Origin: an uncultured Nitrospirota bacterium | GTDB lineage: Bacteria > Nitrospirota > Nitrospiria > Nitrospirales > UBA8639 | NCBI GenBank assembly: GCA_937139405.1 | Contig: CAKZPV010000017.1 | Location: 62,001-126,000 of the forward strand | DNA: 64,000 nucleotides | Direction: 5' to 3' | Shown: piece by piece, positions 35,169 through 44,282 of the stretch | Layout: each line of letters opens with the position of its first letter | Numbering within the stretch: the stretch's first letter is position 1 | The notes under the pieces: generated by a model | The model's input: only the letters and a program-made list of their open reading frames with translations | Databases searched by the model: none | What the model was told of the DNA's origin: nothing | Made by a program: the position numbers and the translations under genes

Positions 35169-35546
35169 ATGGATACTGTTAGACATAGAATCGCAGTGAT
35201 TGGCATAACCTGTATTTTAGTTGCAGGAGTTGCGAGTGTCGGGTGGGCGAGTAACTGGAAGACTCCCTTATTCCCAGAACAATCTGGCTCAACAAATCCA
35301 TTTGTCGTATTTATTGTGAATCAGGATCAATTTGCTGGGTCGTGGAAGCAGTTTAAAGGGGAATTGAAAGAAGAGTGGGGCGAATTTACGGATGATGATC
35401 TTCTACAAATCGAGGGGAAAATGGATAAGTTCGAAGGGAAAATGCAGGAGCGCTATGGAGAACGAAAAGAAGAACTCAGAGAATGGACAAACAAATGGTT
35501 TGAACGGCACACCTTCGAATCTCAGTCGAGTCGCTCAAACCCATAG
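35169..35546 (+). CDS. CsbD domain with N-terminal signal/anchor
   Basis: A 125-residue protein in which a hydrophobic N-terminus (about 8-28, IAVIGITCILVAGVASVGWA) and a 30-residue spacer precede a complete CsbD domain (about 52-110: NQDQFAGSWKQFKGELKEEW, then FTDDDLLQIEGKMDKFEGKM). CsbD proteins are normally short and cytosolic, so an exported or membrane-tethered version is uncommon. AAGGAGATCTAAGAGCT precedes the ATG. A minus-strand TTTGTCCAT match at 35483-35491 inside this gene is probably chance. Confidence 0.85.
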   Translation: MDTVRHRIAVIGITCILVAGVASVGWASNWKTPLFPEQSGSTNPFVVFIVNQDQFAGSWKQFKGELKEEWGEFTDDDLLQIEGKMDKFEGKMQERYGERKEELREWTNKWFERHTFESQSSRSNP

Positions 35547-35627
35547 AACGACCTCGTAAACATCATCGCCTGAACGCTTTAGGTAAAAAATGAATTAGCA
35601 CGAATCTTAGAGAGGGGAGCTAAAACA

Positions 35628-35918
35628 ATGAAGCGATTTTCAATAGCATTTCTCGTGTATCTCATGTGTGCTAGCGTCGGCACGGCTTGGGCATTGTTCG
35701 ATTCGAAAAAAGAACTAGTCAGCGCGGCCAAAATTTCTATGGGAGAAGCCATTGATGCAGCAGTGCAAGCTGTTCCTGGAAAAGCGGTGGAGGCCTACAT
35801 TGATGACGAAGACGGCCGCACCGTATTCGAAGTAGAAATTATCACTGATCAAGGAAAAACCCAAGAAGTTTACATTGACGCGCAAACGGGAGTCGCTCAG
35901 AAAATTGAGGACGAGTAA
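35628..35918 (+). CDS. PepSY-domain periplasmic protein, second copy
   Basis: A 96-residue paralogue of the protein at 34841-35137: signal peptide (about 1-22, ending GTAWA), then ISMGEAIDAAVQAVPGKAVE, VFEVEIITDQGKTQEVYIDA and QTGVAQKIEDE. The shared order with a CsbD gene in front indicates that a CsbD-PepSY unit was duplicated as a block. AGAGAGGGGAGC precedes the ATG. Confidence 0.87.
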   Translation: MKRFSIAFLVYLMCASVGTAWALFDSKKELVSAAKISMGEAIDAAVQAVPGKAVEAYIDDEDGRTVFEVEIITDQGKTQEVYIDAQTGVAQKIEDE

Positions 35919-35959
35919 GCTGAAGAGTGGGTAGGAGATCTAGGGAATCGAAACCTGAT

Positions 35960-36406
35960 TTACTGATTTGGTGCGGGGTGAGAAATATTTTTCAGTCCTG
36001 GGCTGACTCGTGATCCAGTTTTATCCGTGATGTAAAGGACGTGATCGAGGGCATTAAGGATAATTTCGTCTATAGGGCCAGTCCGCAACTCAGGCTGGTC
36101 CAGTAGACTCCTATAAACTTCGTCGGCAATTTCTTTTGCTGAGAGTGGCCGAGTCAAGGTCACGATGAGACCTGTGGAATTGTAAACATGATCGAGACCA
36201 GCCAGAAATCCAAAGATAAAAGACGAACGGTTCTCGGGCGAAAGTTTCATCCACCGCTGCGCCTGGATATCATCCGCATTTAATATGAATGTGCCTTGGC
36301 TTTCCGATGGAACACTCCATACTACCGAGAGCATCAGAAAAACAAGGACAAATATGCGGTGAGGGTCGATGGTTGTTGAGGGGGTCACAGATTTTACTAC
36401 GCTCAA
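35960..36406 (-). CDS. Exported hypothetical protein
   Basis: A 148-residue protein with an N-terminal hydrophobic segment (about 17-35, IFVLVFLMLSVVWSVPSES) and a soluble region: WMKLSPENRSSFIFGFLAGL, then HVYNSTGLIVTLTRPLSAKE, EIADEVYRSLLDQPELR. The WxxLSxxxRxxFIxGFLxG pattern occurs in small periplasmic proteins of unknown role (Rap1a/Tai-like in outline), which I mention only as a possibility. It is convergent to the PepSY gene. Confidence 0.6.
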   Translation of the reverse strand: MSVVKSVTPSTTIDPHRIFVLVFLMLSVVWSVPSESQGTFILNADDIQAQRWMKLSPENRSSFIFGFLAGLDHVYNSTGLIVTLTRPLSAKEIADEVYRSLLDQPELRTGPIDEIILNALDHVLYITDKTGSRVSPGLKNISHPAPNQ

Positions 36407-36626
36407 AAGTAAATAGTCTTAAGATAAAAAAGAACGAAGGAATTTCAGTCGGTATTGTACAAGTGCTATTCCTCAATCTTCAAGAATTTTCATCCCTAAT
36501 TCTGAACGACATAAAAATAACCTGACGAGAGAATAGGCTTGCTTGTTGACCATGTCAACTACACATGCGAGAAGATGTCAACCTAAATTTACAGATTTTA
36601 GCCATTTATTAACATGGAGGCACGTG

Positions 36627-36806
36627 ATGAGAACTCCCCAAAAAGCATTCAGCATCCTTGTTCTGAGTTTCAGTCTATTACTACCCATCCTGGGTGGATG
36701 TGATGGTCCAGCCGAAAATGCGGGAGAATCCGTTGATGAGGCGACGGAAAAGGTTGGAGATTCACTAGAAGAGGCTGGTGATGCCGTGCAAGATGCGACG
36801 AATTAA
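36627..36806 (+). CDS. Small lipoprotein
   Basis: A 59-residue protein: signal peptide with lipobox LGGC (Cys at about 26), then a short acidic helical tail in heptad-like steps (ENAGESVDEATEKVGDSLEE). ATG at 36627 follows GGAGGCACGTG. The frame is open 28 codons further upstream but without a site. It resembles entericidin or small outer-membrane lipoproteins by size only. Confidence 0.7.
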   Translation: MRTPQKAFSILVLSFSLLLPILGGCDGPAENAGESVDEATEKVGDSLEEAGDAVQDATN

Positions 36807-36928
36807 ACAAATACTGAGTCTTATCATTACATGACGCTTGTTATCGTTCACCGATATGCCAACGGTAAGATTGGATTCAAGTTGCCTTGACCAAAATCAA
36901 AATAGTCTTGAGGTATCAGTGAGCATCT

Positions 36929-36937
36929 TTTGTCTAA
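36929..36937 (+). promoter_or_regulatory. TTTGTC-type motif ahead of second AI-2E gene
   Basis: Variant TTTGTCTAA, 57 bases before ATG 36994 and oriented toward it. Confidence 0.35.
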
Positions 36938-36993
36938 ATGTGCGTTACTTTCCTTATGGCATACAGATCTTCATGAAGTCCTTGGTGTGATCA

Positions 36994-38124
36994 ATGAATA
37001 ACATTGATCCTTCAGAGTCATTATCTTCTCCCGCTCCTTCAAAGCCAGATTTTTCTAAGCTTTCTGAATCGATGAAAGGTCCAATTGACGTCCGATCTTT
37101 AGCCCTAACGGGCTTATTTATTTTTGCGACGGTTTATGTGTTGACTGTGGCACAGGCCGTGTTTTTACCGATCGCCATCGCACTCGTTTTAAGTTTCTTG
37201 TTGGCTCCATTCATCAGACTGCTCACAAAAATCTGGGTGCCTGAAGCTCTTGGTGCAGCTCTCGTGCTGTTTGCAGTCGGAGGGATTAGCGCGTTTGCCA
37301 TTTCTCAGCTCGCTGAGCCCGCGGTTGACTGGTTCGCGAAAGCGCCGGATGCGTTCGACGCGATCGAGATGAAACTTCAAGCTGTCAAAGATTCTGTATT
37401 ACACATGAACCAGGCTACCGAAATGATTGAAAAAGTCACCGCCCTTGAAACCGGTGCTCCCAAACGACGTCTTGTTGAACTCAAAGGGCCAAGTCTTGGC
37501 GGAACATTAATAGGGATCACGACAGAATTTCTAGGAAGCTTCATTGCCACAATCATTCTCCTTTACTTTCTCTTAGCTTCTGGAGATTTATTCCTTGAAA
37601 AGCTGGTCAAAGTCTTGCCCACGTTTTCAGATAAGAAGCGAGCCGTTCAAATCGTTCGTGATATCGAAAAAAGTATTTCCACACACTTAGTGACAGTGAC
37701 CTGTATCAATGCCTGCCTTGGGACGGCGATTGGGTTCTCGATGTATTTTCTGGGAATGCCTAATCCCATTCTCTGGGGTGTCATGGGTGGCATTTTGAAT
37801 TTTATTCCCTATGCCGGCAGCATAGTTGGCATAGTCATCGTCACATTGGCTGCTGCGCTGACATTCGTTCAACTTGGATGGATCTTTCTCGTCGGAGCGA
37901 CGTATGGAATTTTATCAGCCCTCGAGGGAACTTTGTTAACGCCCATGATATTGGGGAAACGCCTCACCCTGAACCCTGTGGTCGTGCTTCTCAGCGTATT
38001 TCTTTGGGGATGGATTTGGGGGATACCTGGGGCCTTACTGGCCGTGCCTCTTGTCGCCTCGTTTAAGATCATTTGTGATCATGTTGAGCCACTTGCCTCG
38101 GTTGGTGAGTTTTTAGGTCAGTAG
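36994..38124 (+). CDS. AI-2E family transporter, second copy
   Basis: A 376-residue membrane protein, the same length as the one at 26903 but only distantly similar. It has a polar N-terminus (1-35), helices from about 40-75, a cytosolic helical stretch 105-155, then LYFLLASGDLFLEKLVKVLP, FLGMPNPILWGVMGGILNFIPYAG with the family's P-Y-x-G turn, and EGTLLTPMILGKRLTLNPVV near the end. Substrate unknown. It precedes DUF2254 and MscS genes on the same strand. Confidence 0.9.
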   Translation: MNNIDPSESLSSPAPSKPDFSKLSESMKGPIDVRSLALTGLFIFATVYVLTVAQAVFLPIAIALVLSFLLAPFIRLLTKIWVPEALGAALVLFAVGGISAFAISQLAEPAVDWFAKAPDAFDAIEMKLQAVKDSVLHMNQATEMIEKVTALETGAPKRRLVELKGPSLGGTLIGITTEFLGSFIATIILLYFLLASGDLFLEKLVKVLPTFSDKKRAVQIVRDIEKSISTHLVTVTCINACLGTAIGFSMYFLGMPNPILWGVMGGILNFIPYAGSIVGIVIVTLAAALTFVQLGWIFLVGATYGILSALEGTLLTPMILGKRLTLNPVVVLLSVFLWGWIWGIPGALLAVPLVASFKIICDHVEPLASVGEFLGQ

Positions 38125-38227
38125 CGGTTCTCTCCTTTGCCATGTATCCCTATTTTCATTAATCCATTCATATTCGTAGCTTGCCCTTTGAAGATATGAG
38201 TTTATCAGTTAAGAAAGAACACCGTTT

Positions 38228-39568
38228 ATGAGTACATGGCTTCTCAATTATTGGAATCACCTCCGTACTAGTTTCTGGTTTGTCCCGGCTATGCTGTCGA
38301 TGCTAGGGATCACTTTATCGCTTGCGATGATCAGAGTTGACGAACAAGTCCCCGAAATGGTGATTACGCATGCCTCTTGGTTGTGGGCAAGAGGACCGGA
38401 TGGGGCATTGTCTCTTTTATCAACCATTGCAGGCTCGATGATTACAATCGCGGGAGTCGTGTTTTCAATCACGATTGTCGCATTAACGCTTGCCTCCTCT
38501 CAGTTCGGCCCAAGGCTCTTACGTAATTTTATGCGTGATCCTGGGAATCAGATCAGCCTTGGAACCTTTATTGCCACGTTTTTGTATTGCTTGTTTGTCA
38601 TTCGAGCGGTGAAAGGTGGTGAGCCAGAACAAGTCTTTGTACCCTTCCTTTCAATTACGGTTGCCCTTTTCTTGGCCGTCGCTAGTCTTGGTGTATTGAT
38701 TTACTTCATTCATCATGTGGCCGTCTCTATTCAAGCTCCACACGTTGTGGCTTTTGTCTCCAACGATCTTCATGACGCGATTACGCGTTTGTTTCCAACA
38801 ACAATACAAGATGAAAAGGGTCAGGCCAGTGAACGACACGACGGAAAAGATATTCCTGGTGAGTTCGAGAAAAACGCCATTCCTGTCACGGCTTCTTGTG
38901 GGGGATATGTACAAGCTATTGCTGTGCAAGAACTGATGGATCTAGCCAAATCCGCTAATGTGCTGATTCGTGTTGAACGTCGGCCAGGACATTTTGTGGT
39001 CAAGGGTTCACCCCTTGCCCTGGTTTGGCCGGAGCAAAACATTGATACAAAACTTGCAGCCAAAATCCATGAGACGTTTATCCTGGGTGTACAACGAACT
39101 CAAGAACAAGATGTGCTCTATGCCCTTGACCAATTGGTCGAGATCGCCGTGCGAGCACTCTCACCCGGCATCAATGATCCTTTTACTGCTTTGGGCTGTA
39201 TTGATCGCTTAGGCGCTGCACTGCGCCAGTTTGGTGAGCGCGTCGTCCACTTGCCCTACCACTATGATGAGCAAGATGTTCTTCGTGTAATTGCGTGTCC
39301 TGTGACATTTCGTGGCATGACCGAAGCTGCGTTCAATCAAATTCGCCGGTATGGTCGATCCGATGCCTCGGTTACGATGCGGTTACTTGAGACGATTGCG
39401 GTTGTTGCTCAATTCGCGACACGCAAGGAAAATCGTCTTGCATTACGCGAGCAGGCCATCATGATCAAACGAGGAAGTGAAGAGGGGCTACCTGAAGAAA
39501 TGGATCGAATGGCAGTGGACCAACGATATCGAACCGTCATGGCCATGTTAGGCAATGAGATGTCCTAA
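38228..39568 (+). CDS. DUF2254 family membrane protein
   Basis: A 446-residue protein with four membrane helices (about 17-35, 60-85, 105-125, 135-160) followed by a large soluble region. Family landmarks are GSMITIAGVVFSITIVALTLASSQFGPRLL, in part, and RALSPGINDPFTALGCIDRL. The topology suggests a cytosolic domain on a membrane base. Function unknown; the neighbours (AI-2E, MscS) point to osmotic or ion homeostasis. Confidence 0.92.
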   Translation: MSTWLLNYWNHLRTSFWFVPAMLSMLGITLSLAMIRVDEQVPEMVITHASWLWARGPDGALSLLSTIAGSMITIAGVVFSITIVALTLASSQFGPRLLRNFMRDPGNQISLGTFIATFLYCLFVIRAVKGGEPEQVFVPFLSITVALFLAVASLGVLIYFIHHVAVSIQAPHVVAFVSNDLHDAITRLFPTTIQDEKGQASERHDGKDIPGEFEKNAIPVTASCGGYVQAIAVQELMDLAKSANVLIRVERRPGHFVVKGSPLALVWPEQNIDTKLAAKIHETFILGVQRTQEQDVLYALDQLVEIAVRALSPGINDPFTALGCIDRLGAALRQFGERVVHLPYHYDEQDVLRVIACPVTFRGMTEAAFNQIRRYGRSDASVTMRLLETIAVVAQFATRKENRLALREQAIMIKRGSEEGLPEEMDRMAVDQRYRTVMAMLGNEMS

Positions 39569-39714
39569 GTATTGAAACAGTGCAGTGAATGAAAAGTCAC
39601 GAATGAATGGCAGGGTCTTTTTGTGACCGTATTTCTTGTTTGAGGTTTTGATTTAGCAGCGCAGATTGTTTTGCTTGTACTAATCAGTGAAAGATCAGGA
39701 AGGAGCTTCATCAC

Positions 39715-40614
39715 ATGGAACCACTGAACGTCATCTTGGATAGTTTGCGCGACATGGGAGAGAGTTTTCTCGGCCATCTTCCGCAGATTGTTTTTGGGAG
39801 CCTTCTCCTCATTCTCACGTGGGGAGTTGGCCGAGTTGCTGAGATGATCCTCAACCGTGTACTTCCTCGCTTTCAACTGCGAACATCTCTGCAGGAGCTC
39901 TTTCAACAGCTGGCCTACATCGTCATCTGGATTGTCGGAATTTTAGCCTCGGCCATCGTGATGTTTCCTACGTTGACGCCTGGCAAATTACTCACGGCGA
40001 TCGGGCTAGGGTCCATTGCCATTGGTTTTGCATTTAAAGATATTTTTGAGAATTTTATTGCGGGAATGCTTATTCTCTTAAGAGAACCGTTCCAGCTCAA
40101 AGATTGTATTGAATGCCAAGAAATTGAGGGTTTTGTCGAAGAAATCACCATTCGAGATACCCACATTCGTCAGACGGATGGCCAGAGAGTGGTCGTTCCG
40201 AATGCGAAACTCTTTAAAAATCCGGTGACCGTTCGTACGGACTTGGACAAACGTCGTGTGACAATCATGTGCGGGGTAGCCTATGGAGAAGATGTTGATA
40301 AGGCTCGATCAGTGATCACCGATGCCGTTCAAGGACTTGATACCGTAGAAAATGGAAAGGAGGTCCAAATCTTTGCTCAAGCCTTTGGTGCTAGCAGTAT
40401 TGATTTTGAAGTCACTTGGTGGACGGGATCTAAACCGGTCGAAGTAAGACAGTCCCGCGACAAAGTCGTCGCTGCGGTTAAGAAGGCGTTGGATAAGGCT
40501 GGCATTGAAATCCCATTCCCTTATCGCACATTAACATTTAAAGAACCGTTGAAAACGGTTATGGAACATACAGATCAACAACAAGAACAGGTTGAAAGCC
40601 CGCAGGGCACCTAA
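39715..40614 (+). CDS. MscS-family mechanosensitive channel
   Basis: A 299-residue short channel protein: three helices (about 20-42, 62-85, 95-120), the pore-lining AIGLGSIAIGFAFKDIFENF, the beta domain with ITIRDTHIRQTDGQRVVVPN and a C-terminal alpha/beta cap. Its size is close to E. coli MscS. It lacks the BON domain of the second family member at 23929. GGAAGGAGC precedes the ATG. It acts in the inner membrane to release solutes at hypo-osmotic shock. Confidence 0.93.
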   Translation: MEPLNVILDSLRDMGESFLGHLPQIVFGSLLLILTWGVGRVAEMILNRVLPRFQLRTSLQELFQQLAYIVIWIVGILASAIVMFPTLTPGKLLTAIGLGSIAIGFAFKDIFENFIAGMLILLREPFQLKDCIECQEIEGFVEEITIRDTHIRQTDGQRVVVPNAKLFKNPVTVRTDLDKRRVTIMCGVAYGEDVDKARSVITDAVQGLDTVENGKEVQIFAQAFGASSIDFEVTWWTGSKPVEVRQSRDKVVAAVKKALDKAGIEIPFPYRTLTFKEPLKTVMEHTDQQQEQVESPQGT

Positions 40615-40806
40615 TCATTATCTATTATCAGACTTTAGTTCAATGAGAGGCTTACCAGTAAATATGTTCTTACAATAGTAGAATGCATGCTTTCAAAAGT
40701 TTTAGGATCTGTGAGCAAGAACCGTAATAGATTATTATTTTTGAAATAATGAGATTAGCAACTAAAAATTCATCCTCACGACGTAACATAGACAAGGAGA
40801 CAGGCA

Positions 40807-41187
40807 ATGGGAGAACACGAAACCTTTCAGACTGAAATAGAAAAGCAACTTCATCAATGGCAAACATTGATAGAAAATCAATCAAAAGCCATTGATTCAC
40901 TCAAGCGCCAAGCAGAACAACTTGAGCCTGATGCGAAACTTCAATATTTAGAGCGAATCAAGGAACTTGAAAATAAAATAGAAACGGTGAAAGACAAGAT
41001 GATAGATGCACAACAACAATTGGATACCATCAAGTCGGCTGGAGAAGAAGCCTGGGAGGAAGTGAAAACAGGAAGCCAGCATGCATGGGATGACTTGGCC
41101 CTAGGGTTCAACAAGGCTTGGGAAGAAATGACAACCTCATTTGATCAGGCTTCTTCAAAAATGCAGAAACGAATTCCTAAGGAATAA
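40807..41187 (+). CDS. Coiled-coil stress-response-type protein
   Basis: A 126-residue cytosolic protein, almost wholly alpha-helical. It has a coiled coil (about 10-80, rich in Leu, Gln, Glu and Lys) followed by EEVKTGSQHAWDDLALGFNK and an amphipathic end. It resembles the sll1863-type stress-response coiled-coil proteins, commonly found next to BON and CsbD genes. Its stop lies 31 bases before the acetolactate-synthase-like gene, suggesting a shared transcript. AAGGAGACAGGCA precedes the ATG. Confidence 0.75.
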   Translation: MGEHETFQTEIEKQLHQWQTLIENQSKAIDSLKRQAEQLEPDAKLQYLERIKELENKIETVKDKMIDAQQQLDTIKSAGEEAWEEVKTGSQHAWDDLALGFNKAWEEMTTSFDQASSKMQKRIPKE

Positions 41188-41218
41188 TTCTTCTGAGAAA
41201 GATGGAGAGTTCACCTTC

Positions 41219-42898
41219 ATGAGTACAATTGGAAAAATACCGAACAAGAAGATAAAGACTAAAGCGTCAGATCTTCTGGTGCAGGCTTTGGAGGCCGAAG
41301 GCATTGAATATATTTTCGCGCTTCCAGGGGAAGAAAACCTGGATATATTGGAATCTCTACGCAACTCAAAAATTACCTTTGTTCTGACGCGTCATGAACA
41401 AGGGGCAGGCTTTATGGCCGCAACGCATGGACGCCTAACCGGTAAGGCAGGCGTGTGTTTGGTTACCTTAGGACCAGGAGCGACCAATTTGGCAACTCCT
41501 GCAGCGTTTGCTCAACTTGGTGGAATGCCAATGGTCATCATTACAGGCCAAAAACCGATCAAGAATTCCAAACAGGGTCAATTTCAAATTGTTGATATCG
41601 TTAATTTATTTGCACCAATTTGCAAAATGTCGAAACAAATTGTTCATGGTAATACTATTCCCGCTCTTGTTCGGGAAGCATTTCGGATCGCTGAAGAGGA
41701 GCGCCCAGGCGCTGTGTTGCTTGAGTTGCCGGAAGATATCGCCACTGAGAATACGGATGAACAGGTTTTAGAGCCACATGAACGCCATTATGCCGTCGCG
41801 GATGAAGCTATTCTTGATGAGGCCAGCAAGCTTATCAAAAAATCAACAATGCCTCTGCTTCTTATCGGCGCTGGGGCAAACCGAAAACATGCACATAAGG
41901 CTTTGTGTGATTTTGTGAAGACAACCCGCATTCCATTTTTTAACACTCAAATGGGTAAAGGAGTTGTGGATGAACGGTCTGAGTTTTTCTTGGGAACAGC
42001 GGCCCTGTCTGATGGTGATTATCTACACTGTGCGATTGAACGCGCAGATCTGATTATTAATGTCGGTCACGATGTCGTAGAAAAACCTCCGTTCTTCATG
42101 GAAAAAAATGGGAAAAAAGTCATTCATATCAATTATAAATCCGCTAAGGTTGATCAAGTGTACTTTCCCCAAATCGAGGTAGTTGGCGACCTAGCGCGTT
42201 CTATGCAACTTCTCAAGAAAAAGCTTGGGGGTGAAATACAATTCGATTCCTCCTATTTTCATAAGGTTCACAAAGAAGTGGAATGGCACATTCGCCAAGG
42301 AGCTGAAGACGCGCGTTTTCCGATTATTCCTCAACGAATTGTTGCCGATACGAGGAAAGTCATGGGGGAACACGATATTATTGCGCTAGACAATGGTATC
42401 TATAAAATCTGGTATGCCCGTAATTATAAAGCCTATCAACCTAATACCGTTCTGCTGGATAATGCGCTAGCAACGATGGGAGCTGGATTATCTTCGGCTA
42501 TGATGGCAGCGTTACTGTATCCCGACCGTCGCGTCATGGCGATTTGTGGTGATGGCGGGTTCATGATGAATAGTCAAGAGCTAGAAACGGCGGTGCGATT
42601 GAATCTCAATCTGGTCGTGACCATTTTGAATGACAGCTCGTATGGCATGATTCGCTGGAAACAAACCGCAGTCAACTTTTCAGATTGGGGTTTAGATTTC
42701 AAGAATCCTGATTTTGTGAAATTTGCTGAAAGTTTTGGTGCAAAGGGCCATCGAATTAAGGCCACTAAAAATCTTATCCCAACTTTTGAGAAAGCATTCG
42801 AGAAAGGCGGAGTCCACATAGTTGATGTGCCTGTTGATTATTCCGAAAATCAAAAAGTCCTCATCGATGAACTTTCAGAAAAAGTCTGTGTGTTGTAA
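41219..42898 (+). CDS. Acetolactate synthase large-subunit-like ThDP enzyme
   Basis: A 559-residue thiamine-diphosphate enzyme. The N-terminal domain has IFALPGEENLDILESL and the catalytic Glu in VLTRHEQGAGFMA (about 60). The central domain (190-325) is FAD/transhydrogenase-like. The C-terminal ThDP motif is GDGGFMMNSQELETAVRLNL to NDSSYGMI. It probably joins two pyruvates to acetolactate. No small regulatory subunit (IlvN/IlvH) is next to it, so a catabolic, unregulated type or another carboligase is possible. ATG 41219 is the start that fits the family; the frame extends back into the coiled-coil gene without a site. Confidence 0.87.
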   Translation: MSTIGKIPNKKIKTKASDLLVQALEAEGIEYIFALPGEENLDILESLRNSKITFVLTRHEQGAGFMAATHGRLTGKAGVCLVTLGPGATNLATPAAFAQLGGMPMVIITGQKPIKNSKQGQFQIVDIVNLFAPICKMSKQIVHGNTIPALVREAFRIAEEERPGAVLLELPEDIATENTDEQVLEPHERHYAVADEAILDEASKLIKKSTMPLLLIGAGANRKHAHKALCDFVKTTRIPFFNTQMGKGVVDERSEFFLGTAALSDGDYLHCAIERADLIINVGHDVVEKPPFFMEKNGKKVIHINYKSAKVDQVYFPQIEVVGDLARSMQLLKKKLGGEIQFDSSYFHKVHKEVEWHIRQGAEDARFPIIPQRIVADTRKVMGEHDIIALDNGIYKIWYARNYKAYQPNTVLLDNALATMGAGLSSAMMAALLYPDRRVMAICGDGGFMMNSQELETAVRLNLNLVVTILNDSSYGMIRWKQTAVNFSDWGLDFKNPDFVKFAESFGAKGHRIKATKNLIPTFEKAFEKGGVHIVDVPVDYSENQKVLIDELSEKVCVL

Positions 42899-43042
42899 TC
42901 ATTGGCATGCCACAAAAATAGTACATTTATGAAATGAACGGTTACTATCCATAGTACATTTCGTTTCTAGCATTCTTACGAAAAGAAAAGATACAAGGCC
43001 TTAAAATATGTTCAATCACCATCGACTAATTAGAAATGTAAA

Positions 43043-43438
43043 ATGGCCGCATCGTCTACGATAAAAAATGATGTAAAAGTTGTTTCCCAAGAAGCAACCA
43101 AAGGTAGCTAAGCAGATCAATAAGAAATTGAATGCCACGGCGACTTAAGCGAAGAAAGTATCAAAAACCACAACAAAAAAATTACTCGCGAGAAAAAAAC
43201 CCGCAAACAATACAAAGAAATCTGCTGCCAAGTAAAAAAGTGGGAGGAAAAAACTGAATCAAGGTAAATAATCAGTTATCGCAGCATCCAAGAAGACGAA
43301 ATCGAAGGCTACGAGTATGACCAAGAATGCTGGGGAAAACTGTAGGTCAGACTTTCGTCAAAATAGGCAAAGGGAATCATCAAGCAAGCGCCTAATACAA
43401 CAAAAGCAGTCTTCTCGCGAACCGTTGTCTGCCTATAA
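43043..43438 (+). pseudogene. Decayed histone H1-like gene
   Basis: It starts ATG GCC GCA TCG TCT with M-A-A-S-S-T-I-K, matching the H1-like gene at the left edge (M-A-L-S-S-A-I-K). The frame then breaks: a +1-type shift after VVS leads to KKQPKVAKQINKKLNATAT, stop, AKKVSKTTTKKLLARKKPAN, then stop. Later pieces in other frames read ASKKTKSKATSMTK and AKGIIKQAPNTTKAVFS. There are at least three stops and two shifts. The Lys/Ala/Thr composition persists throughout, so this was a long H1-like nucleoid protein. Confidence 0.8.
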
Positions 43439-43615
43439 AAGGGTCATGAGGTATAAACTAGCCCCACTCCAAAATGGTGCCAAATCTTCCTATCCTATCC
43501 TTTCCTCCGATTCATGATGGTTTTAGATAAGAATTTTTATTTTCTGTTTGGCGTAGGCTTCCGTGGATAATTTCTTACCGTAAGTTCTGCTGAGTTCGTG
43601 GTTAAAGTTTACCTT

Positions 43616-43768
43616 TTACTTTCCGATCGTGTCCGCTTGACAACATGGATGTCCACATTGGCATTTTCCTGTCGAAGGATCTTTCGGACTTCTGCAGCTT
43701 TCAGAGCAAAACTCCATTCCGGGCTCAGCTTCACATGAACACGAGGGATGCGCACATTGCTTCGCCAT
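43616..43768 (-). CDS. Bacterial metallothionein-like protein
   Basis: A 50-residue protein with nine Cys and three His: MAKQCAHPSCSCEAEPG, then FCSESCRSPKD, then GKCQCGHPCC. The order Cys-x-His-x2-Cys-x-Cys ... Cys-x3-Cys ... Cys-x-Cys-Gly-His-x-Cys is that of SmtA/BmtA-type bacterial metallothioneins, which bind Zn, Cd or Cu in the cytosol. AAGGAGATTGACC precedes the ATG. It stands 23 bases after the stop of the secreted gene at 43792 on the same strand, so the two may be co-transcribed. The C-terminal CC pair differs from the usual CxxC spacing. Confidence 0.88.
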   Translation of the reverse strand: MAKQCAHPSCSCEAEPGMEFCSESCRSPKDPSTGKCQCGHPCCQADTIGK

Positions 43769-43791
43769 GGTCAATCTCCTTGTATGCAGTA

Positions 43792-44166
43792 TTAATGGTT
43801 TTTATTCGCAAGTTTATAGTCGACAATCTTGTTTTTATTATTGACTATGATCTTTAGACGGTCACCATGCTTGACGATGTCCGCCTTACTTCCAAGTTTG
43901 TCTATCTCGAGATAACGAGGAGACATTTCACCTACTTCGCCTGCATTGACTTTGATCGTGTTCTCATTCACGCCCTCGACAGTTCCGTACACAATTCGTT
44001 GGCCTGCCGGGAGATTATTATTGGCATGCTGCCCTTTTGACTCCTTCATCGTTTTCTGATTGTGTCCTTCTCCACTAAGGCCTACGGAAGTCAAGCCAAA
44101 GAGACTGAGACATACCGCACTTGTCACGAAAATTGTCTTGCATAATGTCTTACTTTGATGAATCAT
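43792..44166 (-). CDS. Exported hypothetical protein, intact copy
   Basis: A 124-residue protein: signal peptide (about 9-30), a His/Asn/Lys-rich spacer (35-52), then a small beta domain beginning QRIVYGTVEGVNENTIKVNA, with SPRYLEIDKLGSKAD and GDRLKIIVNNKNKIVDYKLA. The last part looks like an OB/SH3-like unit of the DUF5666 kind, where a conserved G-D pair precedes the closing strands. AAAGGAGAATAAG precedes the ATG. A broken copy lies at 476-832. Metal handling is suggested only by its neighbour, a metallothionein. Confidence 0.75.
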   Translation of the reverse strand: MIHQSKTLCKTIFVTSAVCLSLFGLTSVGLSGEGHNQKTMKESKGQHANNNLPAGQRIVYGTVEGVNENTIKVNAGEVGEMSPRYLEIDKLGSKADIVKHGDRLKIIVNNKNKIVDYKLANKNH

Positions 44167-44282
44167 CTTATTCTCCTTTTTAGTGGGTCATGATTATTAA
44201 AAATAATTCTTATATTAACGAGAATACTTGCTGCCATATGCATGTATTCAATTTCCTATTCATATAAGAGCAAAAATTTCGG

